Both the position numbers and the translations under genes were made by a program. Source: a virus. From it: a stretch of DNA of 64,000 bases. The notes under the pieces are model-generated. The model did no database searches and was not told the DNA's origin. It saw only the letters and a program-made list of their open reading frames with translations. Of this stretch, positions 9,649 through 18,842 are shown piece after piece; positions within the stretch are counted from its first letter, which is position 1; the number at the start of each line of letters is the position of its first letter. Location: positions 1 to 64,000 of the IMG/VR virus record IMGVR_UViG_3300020157_000004. One strand, given 5' to 3'.

Positions 9649-10668
9649 TCAGTTGTTTTTCTCACTCCAGTTAAGATAGCCGTCGAAGCTTGGCGGTCTC
9701 GGTCCCGCTCCATTTGGGGCGACATTTCGGTTGGCGGCGCGTTCTTGGGCAAGGATTGATTGGATCGGAACTCCCGAGTCTTGGCTGCCCGTGTTGGACA
9801 CGCCAAACCGTCTTCCATACTTATAGATCGACCCATCGGGACCGTGATGGAATCCAGACTTGCCGAAGCTCTTTACCATATCAGCCTCTTCATCAATGGC
9901 CGCCTGTAACTGCCGTGAAAGCTGATTGGATTTATGGGTCGTCGCGTAGATGTCGTCATTGTAACGCCTAGCCGCCAAGGCGTTCTCCCGGTTTGCGGTG
10001 TCTGCGGGACTGCCTTCAAGCGCGAGCTTGTCCTTGATCGGCACATACCCATCAAGCGAATTGGTTTTGTCGTCCCACTTCACAGCCCCGTTCGAGTCAG
10101 CCTTGGCGTGGATCGAATGAACAAGAGCCGCATGGTCATCAAGGCTGGCTTGCAGTTGCTCTTTGCGAGCTTTCAGGGCTTGCAGTTGTTGACTGAAAGA
10201 ATCAGCAATTTCCTGGTCTCCGGAACCATCGTCATACTTGGATGCAGCCCTTTGGTTTTGCCCGGACTGACGAAGCTGCTCCTGTGATAATCGGCCATCG
10301 GAATTGATGCCCGCAACATTTTCGCGCCCCTCAAGCTTCCTCTTCTCGTTGTCAATGAAGTCCTGCTGCTTCCGGTCAGCCAGGTCAGACTGATAGTCGA
10401 AATTGCGTGAGGCCAGATCGTCAGATCTTAGGTTATGGGCGTTGTCATTGTTTATCTTCGCCGCATAGTTGCGGGCGTTTGCCTCCGCAGCAAGCCGATC
10501 GTTATACATCTTGATCGCGTTCTGCTCTGCTCCCTCCGCGCCACCGTAGTCGTTGCCGTAAAACGGAAGGAATACAGTGCTGCCATCATTATTGGATTGC
10601 GGCCTGCTCCCGTAGTAATCGGTAAGCACTGGATTCCATCGGGCCGATTCCTGCGCTTGCGGTGTCAT
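9649..10668 (-). CDS. Internal virion protein, coiled-coil, unknown
   Basis: This 339-residue protein is rich in Gln, Asn, Ala and charged residues, with long predicted helical or coiled-coil stretches in the middle (about residues 55-250). It has no signal peptide or membrane segment. It lies 9 bp upstream of the giant polyvalent gene and downstream of another Ala/Gln-rich protein, the position T7-like phages use for internal virion (ejection) proteins. No enzymatic motif is visible. The role as a core or ejection protein is inferred from context. Confidence 0.6.
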   Translation of the reverse strand: MTPQAQESARWNPVLTDYYGSRPQSNNDGSTVFLPFYGNDYGGAEGAEQNAIKMYNDRLAAEANARNYAAKINNDNAHNLRSDDLASRNFDYQSDLADRKQQDFIDNEKRKLEGRENVAGINSDGRLSQEQLRQSGQNQRAASKYDDGSGDQEIADSFSQQLQALKARKEQLQASLDDHAALVHSIHAKADSNGAVKWDDKTNSLDGYVPIKDKLALEGSPADTANRENALAARRYNDDIYATTHKSNQLSRQLQAAIDEEADMVKSFGKSGFHHGPDGSIYKYGRRFGVSNTGSQDSGVPIQSILAQERAANRNVAPNGAGPRPPSFDGYLNWSEKNN

Positions 10669-10686
10669 AAGGTTTGGGTTGCTGTG

Positions 10687-11595
10687 TTAGTTGGAGCCAC
10701 CCATGTAATTGGATTGAGTGGTGGCGGATGCCTGATTGTTTTGAACGGTTTGAGTCGGGTCGATGCCGGGGTGTTTTGCGATCCCGTAGAAGGTGTTGGT
10801 GAGATTCTGGCTGCCCAGTTGACCCAGCGATGACGACAATCCGGCCAGCATTTTCTGCCGCTCCGTTACCCCAAGCAGGTTCGCCTGTGATGGAATGAGG
10901 GCTAGGTTCTGCCGCTGACCAACCGATCCGAGTTTCGATTGGGTGATGAAGTTCTGGTCGGCCCGCTCCTGCTCAGCGTCATCCATAGCCGCCTTGGCGT
11001 TGATGTCAGCCGCCTTGCTCAAGGCAAGACCCTGCATGTAGGAACCAGTTCCAAGCGCACGACCACCACCACCCATTGTAAGCTGGTTGGATGAGAGCAT
11101 ACGCTTTGAGTCCCCCAGCGATCGTTGAACCACTTGACCAAGCGCCTGCGCCCGGTGATTGCGAATCGTGGCAAGCATGTCGCTTAACCCGTTGCCGGAT
11201 ACAAAATCAATGTTTCCAGTATCCGATCCCGTGGCACGGTTAATCGCTGGCGTGGCCTCATCCACTGCACCTGAATACTTCGCCAGTGAATCTTGGTTGG
11301 CCTTCCCAAGTTCGTCGAAGCTCTTAAAGAGTCCTCCCAGCCGGTCGTCAACCGCCTTTGATTTTACGTTGGAGATCGTCCCGAAAGGGTTGTTTGGTCC
11401 GCTGGCCCCTCCGACTGCGGATACCGCATACGGGTCTTCAACTGGTGCCACCGCCTTTTTCTCCCCCCACGGATGCAGTAATCCGCCAGAGTAGTTACCA
11501 GCGAGAGCATCTGATTGTGAAACATGCTCACCCTTTGCGTTTCGATACACCCCAGTATTGGTGTCCCATGTCAGGTAAGGAGGGGTTTTTGGCAT
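10687..11595 (-). CDS. Internal virion protein, unknown
   Basis: This 302-residue protein has a short N-terminal segment mentioning PYLTWDTNTGVY, a flexible Gly/Ser linker, then an Ala/Leu/Gln-rich helical part (about residues 130-280) containing SQANLLGVTERQKMLAGLSS. It is leftward, 18 bp from the next gene. Composition and place between the nozzle protein and the giant ejection protein suggest a T7 gp14-like internal protein, but I see no diagnostic motif. Confidence 0.58.
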   Translation of the reverse strand: MPKTPPYLTWDTNTGVYRNAKGEHVSQSDALAGNYSGGLLHPWGEKKAVAPVEDPYAVSAVGGASGPNNPFGTISNVKSKAVDDRLGGLFKSFDELGKANQDSLAKYSGAVDEATPAINRATGSDTGNIDFVSGNGLSDMLATIRNHRAQALGQVVQRSLGDSKRMLSSNQLTMGGGGRALGTGSYMQGLALSKAADINAKAAMDDAEQERADQNFITQSKLGSVGQRQNLALIPSQANLLGVTERQKMLAGLSSSLGQLGSQNLTNTFYGIAKHPGIDPTQTVQNNQASATTQSNYMGGSN

Positions 11596-11670
11596 ATTAT
11601 CTTAGGTTCGTTTGGGCTAGGCTGTAACGATGTAAAATGGGAGCACCACCATGCCCGTAATGTCAATGGA

Positions 11671-11925
11671 TTAGGTTGCTGTTCTTGTGGAAGCGTTGGT
11701 CACAGCGCCGAGCCGCAGCGAGTTCAGGGTTGATCCAAGGTTGTTCTGAACCTGCACCCGCCACTGCTCCATCTGCTTGTCGTGCCACTCCCCGTAAGCT
11801 GTCAGTGATGGGTAGTTGCTTCTGAACCACTCAGCCGAGCTTGGCATCTGCGGGAGAACCAGCGTGGTTGAGGAGTTTACAGTTACGGCTAGCCGGTTGA
11901 TTGCCTCCAAGCTGTCTCTTGCCAT
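11671..11925 (-). CDS. Small virion-module protein, unknown
   Basis: An 84-residue protein beginning MARDSLEAINRLAVTV, ending in a Thr-rich tail. It starts 3 bp from the stop of the nozzle gene and is clearly in the same leftward unit. It could be a small tail or assembly factor; no family recognised. Confidence 0.55.
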   Translation of the reverse strand: MARDSLEAINRLAVTVNSSTTLVLPQMPSSAEWFRSNYPSLTAYGEWHDKQMEQWRVQVQNNLGSTLNSLRLGAVTNASTRTAT

Positions 11926-11928
11926 AGG

Positions 11929-13947
11929 TTACACCTCCGGGCATTTAGCCCTTCCGCCGATTTGTAAATGAATTGCCGAGAAGGCGGCTCCGCCACCAGT
12001 CCCGTTTACACGAAGCTCGAAGTAAAGATTTCTGGCCTGGAACCACATCGGCCAATTTACAGTGCTGGCCGGGGTTGTCCCAGCGATTCCAGTCAAAGGA
12101 CAGGCGAGAGACTTGGGGTTCATGTTCCGCCAAACCACTCCGCACCCGGCTCCCCCACTATTGGAGTCAGCCGCCGTTGCGGAAACCCCGATCCGAAGGT
12201 TCAGGTCATTTGGCGTGGTCTGTGTTTCTGCGTAGAATTCCACGTCGAGCTGCTTGATCTCTTTTATGTCGGAGGGAGCGCGGAAGGCTATCGGGCCGCT
12301 CCGCATTATGCTGCTGTATCCATCTCGACGATAGGCTCCGCACGCTGTAAATGCTGTGCAGAACTCCCTGTAATAAACTCCGCCATCCTGCTTCAGGCAG
12401 TAATCGGAAGCTGAAGCGAAGACGAGCAATGCGTCCACCGAGCACTCGCGGCATTCCGCCTCCAGATCAAGCGAGTTCAGGTAGGCGCACAGTTCCCCGT
12501 CAGGCGAGGTGTCCCAGTAGTTTTCAATCTCCTGACCACCGCTACCCTCCATCCGCTCCGTAGTGAAACTGCTGGTCGTGTTTGTGGTGCATCCGGAGGC
12601 GGCGGGTGAAACGCAGGGGGTTCCTTCCTTGATTGATGGCGATATAAAATCCGCAAGCAACGCCAGATCAGCTTCCGTGCAGAAGCACTTGCCAAGCACC
12701 TCAACGTCAATGTCCGGCCTTAGATCAGGCGCGTGGTTCAAGGCCGCCGTAAAGCCGAAGTCGATGATGTCTGCGTGCTGGTATTCAAGGTTGAAGGCAA
12801 TGGTCCGCTGAGGAAGCGCGGATGAGGTCTCCACCCACGAGACCCGGTATTCCTTGGACGGCTGATGGTAGCAGGCAGTGTGTCCAAGGCAGGTTGTGAA
12901 GCTGATGGTGTTGAATATCTCCGAGCTTCCAAGGTGCATCCACGCAACCCGCTCCGGCTTGGGAAGGAACAGGTTGAAATTGTAAACCCCGTCACGGCCC
13001 AGGAAGTAATGATCCTGACCGCTGGAGGCAAGTGTGTTTGGAAAAGCGAGGCAAGCCTCACCAGACTCGGGCTGCGAGTATGCCTGACGGAAGTTGAATA
13101 CTGATGCCCCTCCAATTACAGATACCTGCCAGATCGACTTGTTGGTGTAGATAAGCAGGTAGTCACCCATCTCCATCATCTTGATGATCCGCTCCCCATA
13201 TCCAAGGTCTTGGAAGCCTGCGATTGAATCATTGGCTGGGGTAAAACTGGTTGGCGCATTCAGGTCGGACCACACCACCCGATGTGGGATGGACTGGCCA
13301 TCCATGATTACGTCTCCGAGAAGAATGATCCCCTTCCATGAGTAGATCGTGGAAGCCCGCGTCAAACCGATTTCAGAAAGGGAGTCGATGTCCGAAATAT
13401 CAACCGTGGCGCAACCGGTGTTCGGTTGATCCGGCTGGTCAATCAGCCACTTCTTTGGGGCGTCGTGGTTGTTGGTGAGAATTACAGCGTCATTGACTTG
13501 AGCGCACTCCCATCTTCGCTCCGGGAGACCGGACTGGGCATCACCGCCAAACGAATCGGAGATGAGCTTCCAGTTACCCTTTGTGAATCGTGAGCAATAA
13601 ACCCGGTTCTGGGTGGCCGCCAGCAATCGCCGGACTCCGGTTGTTGATACAACCTCGAAGAGGGTTGTGATGGGTTGCCGGACACCGCTGCCGACGTTCA
13701 CCGACCCAGTGCAACCTTCGGTTGGGCTGACGATGAGCTGGTCGTGTAAATCCTGATTGTTGTAAATGGCTGCCGACGGGATCAGTTTTTGAAACCCCTT
13801 TCTTCGGCTGGCCTTGCCAGAACTGAGCGCGTCCACGTTCTGACGCCAGCGCCAGCTACCAAATGAAACCTCCGATGGAAGCGATCTGGTATCGAGTGGC
13901 CCTGTCAGCGGGGCCAGTGTGATTGTTTTGACGCATTCGGATGGCAT
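11929..13947 (-). CDS. Tail nozzle / beta-propeller-like tail protein
   Basis: This 672-residue protein is beta-rich. It contains HRVVWSDLNAPTSFTPAND (about residues 220-240), GYGERIIKMMEMGDYLLIYTNKSIWQV (about 250-275) and HYFLGRDGVYNF (about 315), phrases typical of short-tail nozzle or stabilisation proteins of the T7 gp12 / P22 gp10 type, where a beta-propeller forms the tail tip. It carries unusually many cysteines in the C-terminal third. It lies between the adhesin and internal virion proteins. Function is inferred from these phrases plus context. Confidence 0.65.
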   Translation of the reverse strand: MPSECVKTITLAPLTGPLDTRSLPSEVSFGSWRWRQNVDALSSGKASRRKGFQKLIPSAAIYNNQDLHDQLIVSPTEGCTGSVNVGSGVRQPITTLFEVVSTTGVRRLLAATQNRVYCSRFTKGNWKLISDSFGGDAQSGLPERRWECAQVNDAVILTNNHDAPKKWLIDQPDQPNTGCATVDISDIDSLSEIGLTRASTIYSWKGIILLGDVIMDGQSIPHRVVWSDLNAPTSFTPANDSIAGFQDLGYGERIIKMMEMGDYLLIYTNKSIWQVSVIGGASVFNFRQAYSQPESGEACLAFPNTLASSGQDHYFLGRDGVYNFNLFLPKPERVAWMHLGSSEIFNTISFTTCLGHTACYHQPSKEYRVSWVETSSALPQRTIAFNLEYQHADIIDFGFTAALNHAPDLRPDIDVEVLGKCFCTEADLALLADFISPSIKEGTPCVSPAASGCTTNTTSSFTTERMEGSGGQEIENYWDTSPDGELCAYLNSLDLEAECRECSVDALLVFASASDYCLKQDGGVYYREFCTAFTACGAYRRDGYSSIMRSGPIAFRAPSDIKEIKQLDVEFYAETQTTPNDLNLRIGVSATAADSNSGGAGCGVVWRNMNPKSLACPLTGIAGTTPASTVNWPMWFQARNLYFELRVNGTGGGAAFSAIHLQIGGRAKCPEV

Positions 13948-13953
13948 ACGGGA

Positions 13954-15036
13954 TTACCAGTTGATTACAACCTTTCCGCCAAGACCGGCAACACCATTAG
14001 TTTTGTCCAGCCAAAACGGACTTGAGCCGCTGTTAGCGCTTCCATGACCACCAGCGCCTCCGGTTCCATAGCCAGATTCAACCGGGGTTGTAGCTCCACC
14101 AGCACCACCATTATATCCAGAGTGGGCAGAGCCAGCAGAGCCAGCGGTAAATACAGCCCCAACTGTTCCGGCAGCATAAGAGCCTCCGGTTCCACCAGCC
14201 CCGCCACCTCCACCAGCCGAGCCTTGTTGGCCATCAGAACCGGCCAGAACCCATAGCAAAGGAGTTGTCCCTCTAAGGATTGAGCATGATGCTGCTGTGA
14301 TCTGGACGGTCAGTGTCTCGCCTGGAGTTACAGTGATGTATTGTCCAGCCAATGTGCATACCACATATTGACCTCCACCACCACCACCACCCGCTGTAGC
14401 GACTGCAATTGAGGGTATTGCCCACGGAGAGGACGAACCAGGGTTTCCGCCCGTGCCTCCCGGTGCCCACATTTTTATCCCGATCTTATTGGATGCTAGA
14501 GGATTCGGAACCACAAAGCTTCCACTTGCCGCAAATGATTGGCTAGTTGCGCCTCCTCCACCGGTTTGCGAATAACCTGAATCGGTCGCGGAAAACCCTG
14601 TGGTTGCCGTGGCGTTCAACGCCTTCACCGCGTAGAAGTAAACCTGAGCCAGCGTTGCCGTGGTGTCACTGTAAGTAGTGGTGGTTGCAGTTCCAATCTG
14701 CGTCATGGTTGACGTGTCATTTGTGAGACCTCTCCAGATCGAATAACTCAACGCCGTCCCAACGCTTCCCCATGTCACCGTAACCTCAGTGGCAGAGTTT
14801 CCATCACTTGCAGAAACTCCAATCGGGGCAGTAAGCCCAGTGGTAGTGAGGCTTAGCCACGCCTTCAGATTGTCCGATGCCGTGAGGTCGGTGTTGATGG
14901 CCCACGCAATCATCTTCGCCACCATGAACGTCATCCGGCCCGGCAAACCAAGAAGCTTGTCGCACCAGCTAGAGCTGGCGGTAGGTTGCAAAGCGTTGAA
15001 ATCGTCCGGCCCGTAAGGAGGTAGTGCGTCAGCCAT
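13954..15036 (-). CDS. Tail adhesin: fibronectin-III-like domain plus glycine-rich receptor-binding tip
   Basis: This 360-residue protein has an N-terminal helical part (1-75), a fibronectin type III-like domain (about 80-165; APIGVSASDG...VTWGSVGTALSYSIWR...TYSDTTA), and a C-terminal glycine-rich region (170-360) with runs such as GGGGGGGQYVV and GSAGGGGGAGGTGG. Glycine-rich tips of this kind occur in phage receptor-binding adhesins such as T-even gp38, where they fold as polyglycine sandwiches. It is likely at the tail or fibre end and would bind cell-surface glycans. Confidence 0.62.
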   Translation of the reverse strand: MADALPPYGPDDFNALQPTASSSWCDKLLGLPGRMTFMVAKMIAWAINTDLTASDNLKAWLSLTTTGLTAPIGVSASDGNSATEVTVTWGSVGTALSYSIWRGLTNDTSTMTQIGTATTTTYSDTTATLAQVYFYAVKALNATATTGFSATDSGYSQTGGGGATSQSFAASGSFVVPNPLASNKIGIKMWAPGGTGGNPGSSSPWAIPSIAVATAGGGGGGGQYVVCTLAGQYITVTPGETLTVQITAASCSILRGTTPLLWVLAGSDGQQGSAGGGGGAGGTGGSYAAGTVGAVFTAGSAGSAHSGYNGGAGGATTPVESGYGTGGAGGHGSANSGSSPFWLDKTNGVAGLGGKVVINW

Positions 15037-15117
15037 AGGTTTTGCAGTTGTGCCGCTGTGTATCGTTACGAGTTTTGGGCGACTTGCAAGTTAGTTGTGC
15101 CACCACAGCGATGGAGT

Positions 15118-16425
15118 TTACTGGAACATCGGGTTGCAGTATTGAAACTTCACCGGCCTGCTTCCCATCTTCTCGCGGATCAAAGCTTCGGTCCTTTCAA
15201 TCGTGTAACCCATTCGCTCAAGAAGGTTGTTCTGGTGAAGCTCCGCCCCGATGCACCCGACGCGATCCCAGCCCGTAAATCCAGCCAGAATTGAGTGCTC
15301 AGCACCTTCAGTGTCGATCTTTAAGAAGTCGCATTTTCCGCCGTGGCCATTAAGGGCGTCATCCAGCGTTATGCAATCAACCTCAACGGTGGGAATCTTG
15401 CCGTCAATCACAGCCTGAACCCAGCCAGTTGCTCCACCAGTGTTGGATTCGTGCATGGTCATCTCCAACTTTGAGGCAGAGCCGTCGATAGCCTTCTCGA
15501 TTGGTATTACATTAAGGCAGGAGTTGCGTTTAAGATTGCCACACAAGCTCGTGTAGTTTTCGGGGTGGGGTTCGTAGGCAATAATTCGAGCTGTTGGAAA
15601 CAGACGGGACAGCACCATGCTTGTGATTCCAACATTGGCCCCAACATCGAATATCAATTCCGGGTTCGGGTTGATGTTTTTGAATCCATAGCAGTCGTTC
15701 TCAAGCTCGGCCTTTACGGCTGTCCGGAGAATGGAATCTCCGAAGTCTTCAACTGCAAGTGGGAATCCGCACACAGTCATCTGCTCAACGGTTCTCCTGT
15801 TGGTTTTTGTAGTCCCAAGAACGAACGTGCGGCTTTTGTCATTGGAATCCCTGTCTGTAATATGCTGGACGAGATTCGGGTTCGCTGCAAAAAGCATGAC
15901 CCCGGTTTGCTCAAGGAACCTGGATACCATTGAATCAACATTCGACCAGCCTCCGAAATCCAACTGGTGCTGGATGAATTCAGCCATGCTGATCCTGACC
16001 TTCTCCGTAAGATAGATCGCCTTGCAGCCATCGAAACTCGCCGGGTTCATCTGCTCCAGAGGGTAATCCTTGTGCAGTTTGCAGGAGTAAAGTGTAAGCG
16101 CGTAATCACGCACCGGAACTCTCTCAACACAGGCAAGCAGCTTGTTCTTGAAGTCCGCTGTCAATAGCAGGTCATCCTCAAGAATGAGTGACGGTCCCGT
16201 TCCATATCGAAGGGCGGCCACATAGTTTCTCGCGCACGAAAGCCAGTGGAAATCCGCAGTGTTCACCCGGTTCAGAAACAAGCTTCCAGAAAGGTGGGAA
16301 TCATCACCGCAGCAGAACACGGTTGCAGACCGCCAGTCGGGCAGCTTTTCAATCAGCTCGATCTCGGTAAGGTGGAAAAGGTTTCGTTCCGGGAATCGGT
16401 TCTTTGTGACAATGTGAATGTTCAT
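15118..16425 (-). CDS. Bifunctional glycosyltransferase-like / FkbM-family methyltransferase
   Basis: From ATG 16425 (its ATGA overlaps the upstream stop) this encodes 435 residues. The N-terminal half has ILEDDLLL (about residue 85), the EDD-type metal/nucleotide-sugar motif of GT-A glycosyltransferases such as GT25. The C-terminal half is an FkbM-type SAM-dependent methyltransferase: FDVGANVGITSMVL (SAM-binding loop, about 255), IIAYEPHP, and DFLKIDTEGAE (about 360). FkbM enzymes O-methylate sugars. The fusion and its gene neighbours suggest synthesis of a modified, methylated glycan on virion or host surface. An upstream in-frame start at 16461 is less likely because it overlaps the previous gene by 40 bp. 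Confidence 0.75.
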   Translation of the reverse strand: MNIHIVTKNRFPERNLFHLTEIELIEKLPDWRSATVFCCGDDSHLSGSLFLNRVNTADFHWLSCARNYVAALRYGTGPSLILEDDLLLTADFKNKLLACVERVPVRDYALTLYSCKLHKDYPLEQMNPASFDGCKAIYLTEKVRISMAEFIQHQLDFGGWSNVDSMVSRFLEQTGVMLFAANPNLVQHITDRDSNDKSRTFVLGTTKTNRRTVEQMTVCGFPLAVEDFGDSILRTAVKAELENDCYGFKNINPNPELIFDVGANVGITSMVLSRLFPTARIIAYEPHPENYTSLCGNLKRNSCLNVIPIEKAIDGSASKLEMTMHESNTGGATGWVQAVIDGKIPTVEVDCITLDDALNGHGGKCDFLKIDTEGAEHSILAGFTGWDRVGCIGAELHQNNLLERMGYTIERTEALIREKMGSRPVKFQYCNPMFQ

Positions 16426-17117
16426 AAGCCTGGCATGAATACGGTCCCGCCACCGCTGCAATGATAGTTCTTCCGGTTAAGGATGCAGTTGGGCGTCTCC
16501 TGTGAAATCTCGCAGACGATCTCTTTTCCAAGCCCGGAGGCTATCGCTAATGGCGACGACTGGTTCCCGATGAAAAGGTCAGCCCCGTTTATTACCGCAG
16601 CCAGCTTCGCGTAATCCTCTGTAGGGTAATACCGGATAGGCCCGTAGCAGCTCTCGAATTGCGCGTGCTCGGCTGGTGATCCCACGAACACGGCGGCTTT
16701 CCCATACTTCCGATAGATTTGAATCCACGGGAAGAATCGGTTCCGGTAACGCGGAGTAAGGTTTATGACAACCCGCTCAACCTTGGTCTTGTCAGCTGTC
16801 AACCAAGGCGTTTCAAGCAGTTCAGTGTCCAACCCAAATGCCTTCAGGTGCAGTTTCCCGAGATGTTCAAAAAGAGAGAACTGCTTCCGGAACAGATCAA
16901 GGTTGTATAATACATCCCGTCCGTCATGGACGCATACCCGCTTAACGTAAGGCTGCATCTCAACAAGCGGAGCCACGTTTCTGTAATGCTTTTCCGTGAA
17001 CGGAACCCTGACACCGGCATTGTTGGCCAGATGAACCACCCCGCCACCAAGAGCTTTTACGGTGCAGAGAGAATATACTACATCCCCGGCGTCTCCTGAA
17101 TGCTTGAAAGAACTCAT
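16422..17117 (-). CDS. Glycosyltransferase family 9-like (heptosyltransferase-like)
   Basis: This 231-residue protein begins MSSFKHSGDAGDVVYSLCTV, matching the GDxxxxxP-type N-terminal loop of ADP-heptose transferases, and contains FIGNQSSPLAIASGLGK (about 185-200), the donor-binding G-x-x-S-S/G-x-x-x-A signature of the GT9 C-terminal domain. It is shorter than typical cellular GT9 enzymes (about 330-350 residues). It is translationally coupled (ATGA) to the FkbM fusion gene. Confidence 0.65.
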   Translation of the reverse strand: MSSFKHSGDAGDVVYSLCTVKALGGGVVHLANNAGVRVPFTEKHYRNVAPLVEMQPYVKRVCVHDGRDVLYNLDLFRKQFSLFEHLGKLHLKAFGLDTELLETPWLTADKTKVERVVINLTPRYRNRFFPWIQIYRKYGKAAVFVGSPAEHAQFESCYGPIRYYPTEDYAKLAAVINGADLFIGNQSSPLAIASGLGKEIVCEISQETPNCILNRKNYHCSGGGTVFMPGL

Positions 17118-17126
17118 GAGCGCTTT

Positions 17127-18818
17127 CTATTCATAGTGGTATTTGTCGTTGACCCTGGTTGATTTGCTGTTGCCGGTGTGCGTTGCAAGTGATGGCGAGC
17201 AGACCATGAATTTGACACCGGCATCTCCAAGTGACAGCGCCCACGTCCGGTCCTGAAGTTCATTGGGTGGCGGAAGAGCTGCATCAGGCAGAACCCCAAT
17301 CAGGTCTCGATCCAGCGCAATGCACTGCGTCCCCCAGAATACATCCGGGTCAACATGGCCGCCATTTTCCACTCCGTTCCAGTTCAGGAATGTGGCAGCC
17401 TTGGGCCATCCATGATCGGAAAGCCATCGCGTCGCCTTCTCAATGAAGCCGTCACAGACAATCACATCATCTTCGATGAGGATGACATATCTGGAGGCTA
17501 TGTTTCCAGCAGCCCTTATTGACCTCAAGGCGTCGGCATACATGCCGCATGATGGGCTGCGTATAACGGTTGCGATCTTGGATACCTCGTCGATGGTCGC
17601 CTCCCTTTCAGTGGAAATAACCGGAAGGTCGGATTCGGATACCGTCAGCAAGCTTCTGTCAATCTGACCCGACAGAACCGACAGTGAGTCCAACAGATCG
17701 TCTTTAACCGGGCTTGAGAAACCCTTGCTCTTTCTGACCTCACTTCTGTTTATGGAAGGGATGACCACATTGACTGTCGGCAATGCTGACTTCAGTGCTT
17801 CCTCCACATAATCAACCGTTCTGTCCCAAGTGAATTCAGCGGCTCTGGCCGCCGACAGCTCCCCTTTGATTCGGACTTCATTCCGGTCATAGTAGCAGCG
17901 GCGCATCTGCTCGATCAAAGAAGCCTCGTCCATTACCACTTCATGCCCATGATGCCCGCTCCTAGCCGGGCTTAGCTTTGAGTAAGCGATGTAGCTGCAT
18001 TCAGGCGTAAGAAACTCCGCGAGGCCACCAAACATGGAACCTATTACAGGAACCCCAACCGCCATAGCCTGATGCGGCATCAAGCCCCAGCCCTCGCCAC
18101 GGGACGCCATCACGAACACATCAAGGCTGCGATACCAATCCACAAGCTTGTGGGTCGGCATATACTCGTTGCTGAACTCGATTCTCGGATCAGAGCAGTG
18201 CGGTATTGCCTCTTCAGCGAACAGCTTGACCTTCAGCTTCACGTTGGCTTCAAACGGAAAGGCCGCAGAAAAGCACTTAATCGCCACTTCAACACCCTTC
18301 CGAATTCCGGACTGGGCGAAAAAACCGCAGCAACCAAATGTAAGAGGACCGTTTGATCTTGGAGCTTTCAACGAACTGTAAATCTCGGGATCAATACCAA
18401 GAGGGGTTTTCTTTATCGGGACGGTTACTCCGGCAACCTCGAACGCTTCCACGTTCATTTGACAGGGGGTGAGTATGGAATTGTATCCAGCCATTGACGC
18501 GGCCACCACGCTGGAGATGCGGGTGTATTCCCACATCGTAAAAAGCACGCTTCGCTTGGTGAGTGGTAGCTGCATCCAGTCCATCGGGGCAACGACAAGC
18601 TCAGCGTCGCATTTCGGGGAACCCCTCTCCGACTCTTCAAGGAAAGCTCTCTTGATTACGTCTGGAACACGATGTCTTGTGTTGCCGTAGAACTCGGAGA
18701 AAAGGATTGGGTTTACGCGAACATCGTGACCACGGGAACGGAGCCGCGCGAACACCTCCATGAACAACTGCCCGTAACTGGTGTATGTGTTTACGACAGC
18801 ACTTATGACGATCTTCAT
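17127..18818 (-). CDS. Two-domain glycosyltransferase (GT4-like plus GT-A-like)
   Basis: This 563-residue protein has an N-terminal GT-B domain (about 1-340): ..VNTYTSYGQLFMEVF.., HKLVDWYRSLDVFVMASRGEGWGLMPHQAMAVGVPV (about 225-260), which holds the E-x7-E-type donor site of GT4. The C-terminal part (about 350-563) starts VNVVIPSINRSE and contains YVILIEDDVIVCDGF (about 465), an EDD metal site of GT-A enzymes, and FLNWNGVENGG. It would transfer two sugars in sequence. It is the first gene of the three-gene glycan cluster inside the tail operon. Confidence 0.75.
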   Translation of the reverse strand: MKIVISAVVNTYTSYGQLFMEVFARLRSRGHDVRVNPILFSEFYGNTRHRVPDVIKRAFLEESERGSPKCDAELVVAPMDWMQLPLTKRSVLFTMWEYTRISSVVAASMAGYNSILTPCQMNVEAFEVAGVTVPIKKTPLGIDPEIYSSLKAPRSNGPLTFGCCGFFAQSGIRKGVEVAIKCFSAAFPFEANVKLKVKLFAEEAIPHCSDPRIEFSNEYMPTHKLVDWYRSLDVFVMASRGEGWGLMPHQAMAVGVPVIGSMFGGLAEFLTPECSYIAYSKLSPARSGHHGHEVVMDEASLIEQMRRCYYDRNEVRIKGELSAARAAEFTWDRTVDYVEEALKSALPTVNVVIPSINRSEVRKSKGFSSPVKDDLLDSLSVLSGQIDRSLLTVSESDLPVISTEREATIDEVSKIATVIRSPSCGMYADALRSIRAAGNIASRYVILIEDDVIVCDGFIEKATRWLSDHGWPKAATFLNWNGVENGGHVDPDVFWGTQCIALDRDLIGVLPDAALPPPNELQDRTWALSLGDAGVKFMVCSPSLATHTGNSKSTRVNDKYHYE

Positions 18819-18842
18819 TGAGTTGATCCGATCAACCCGGCT

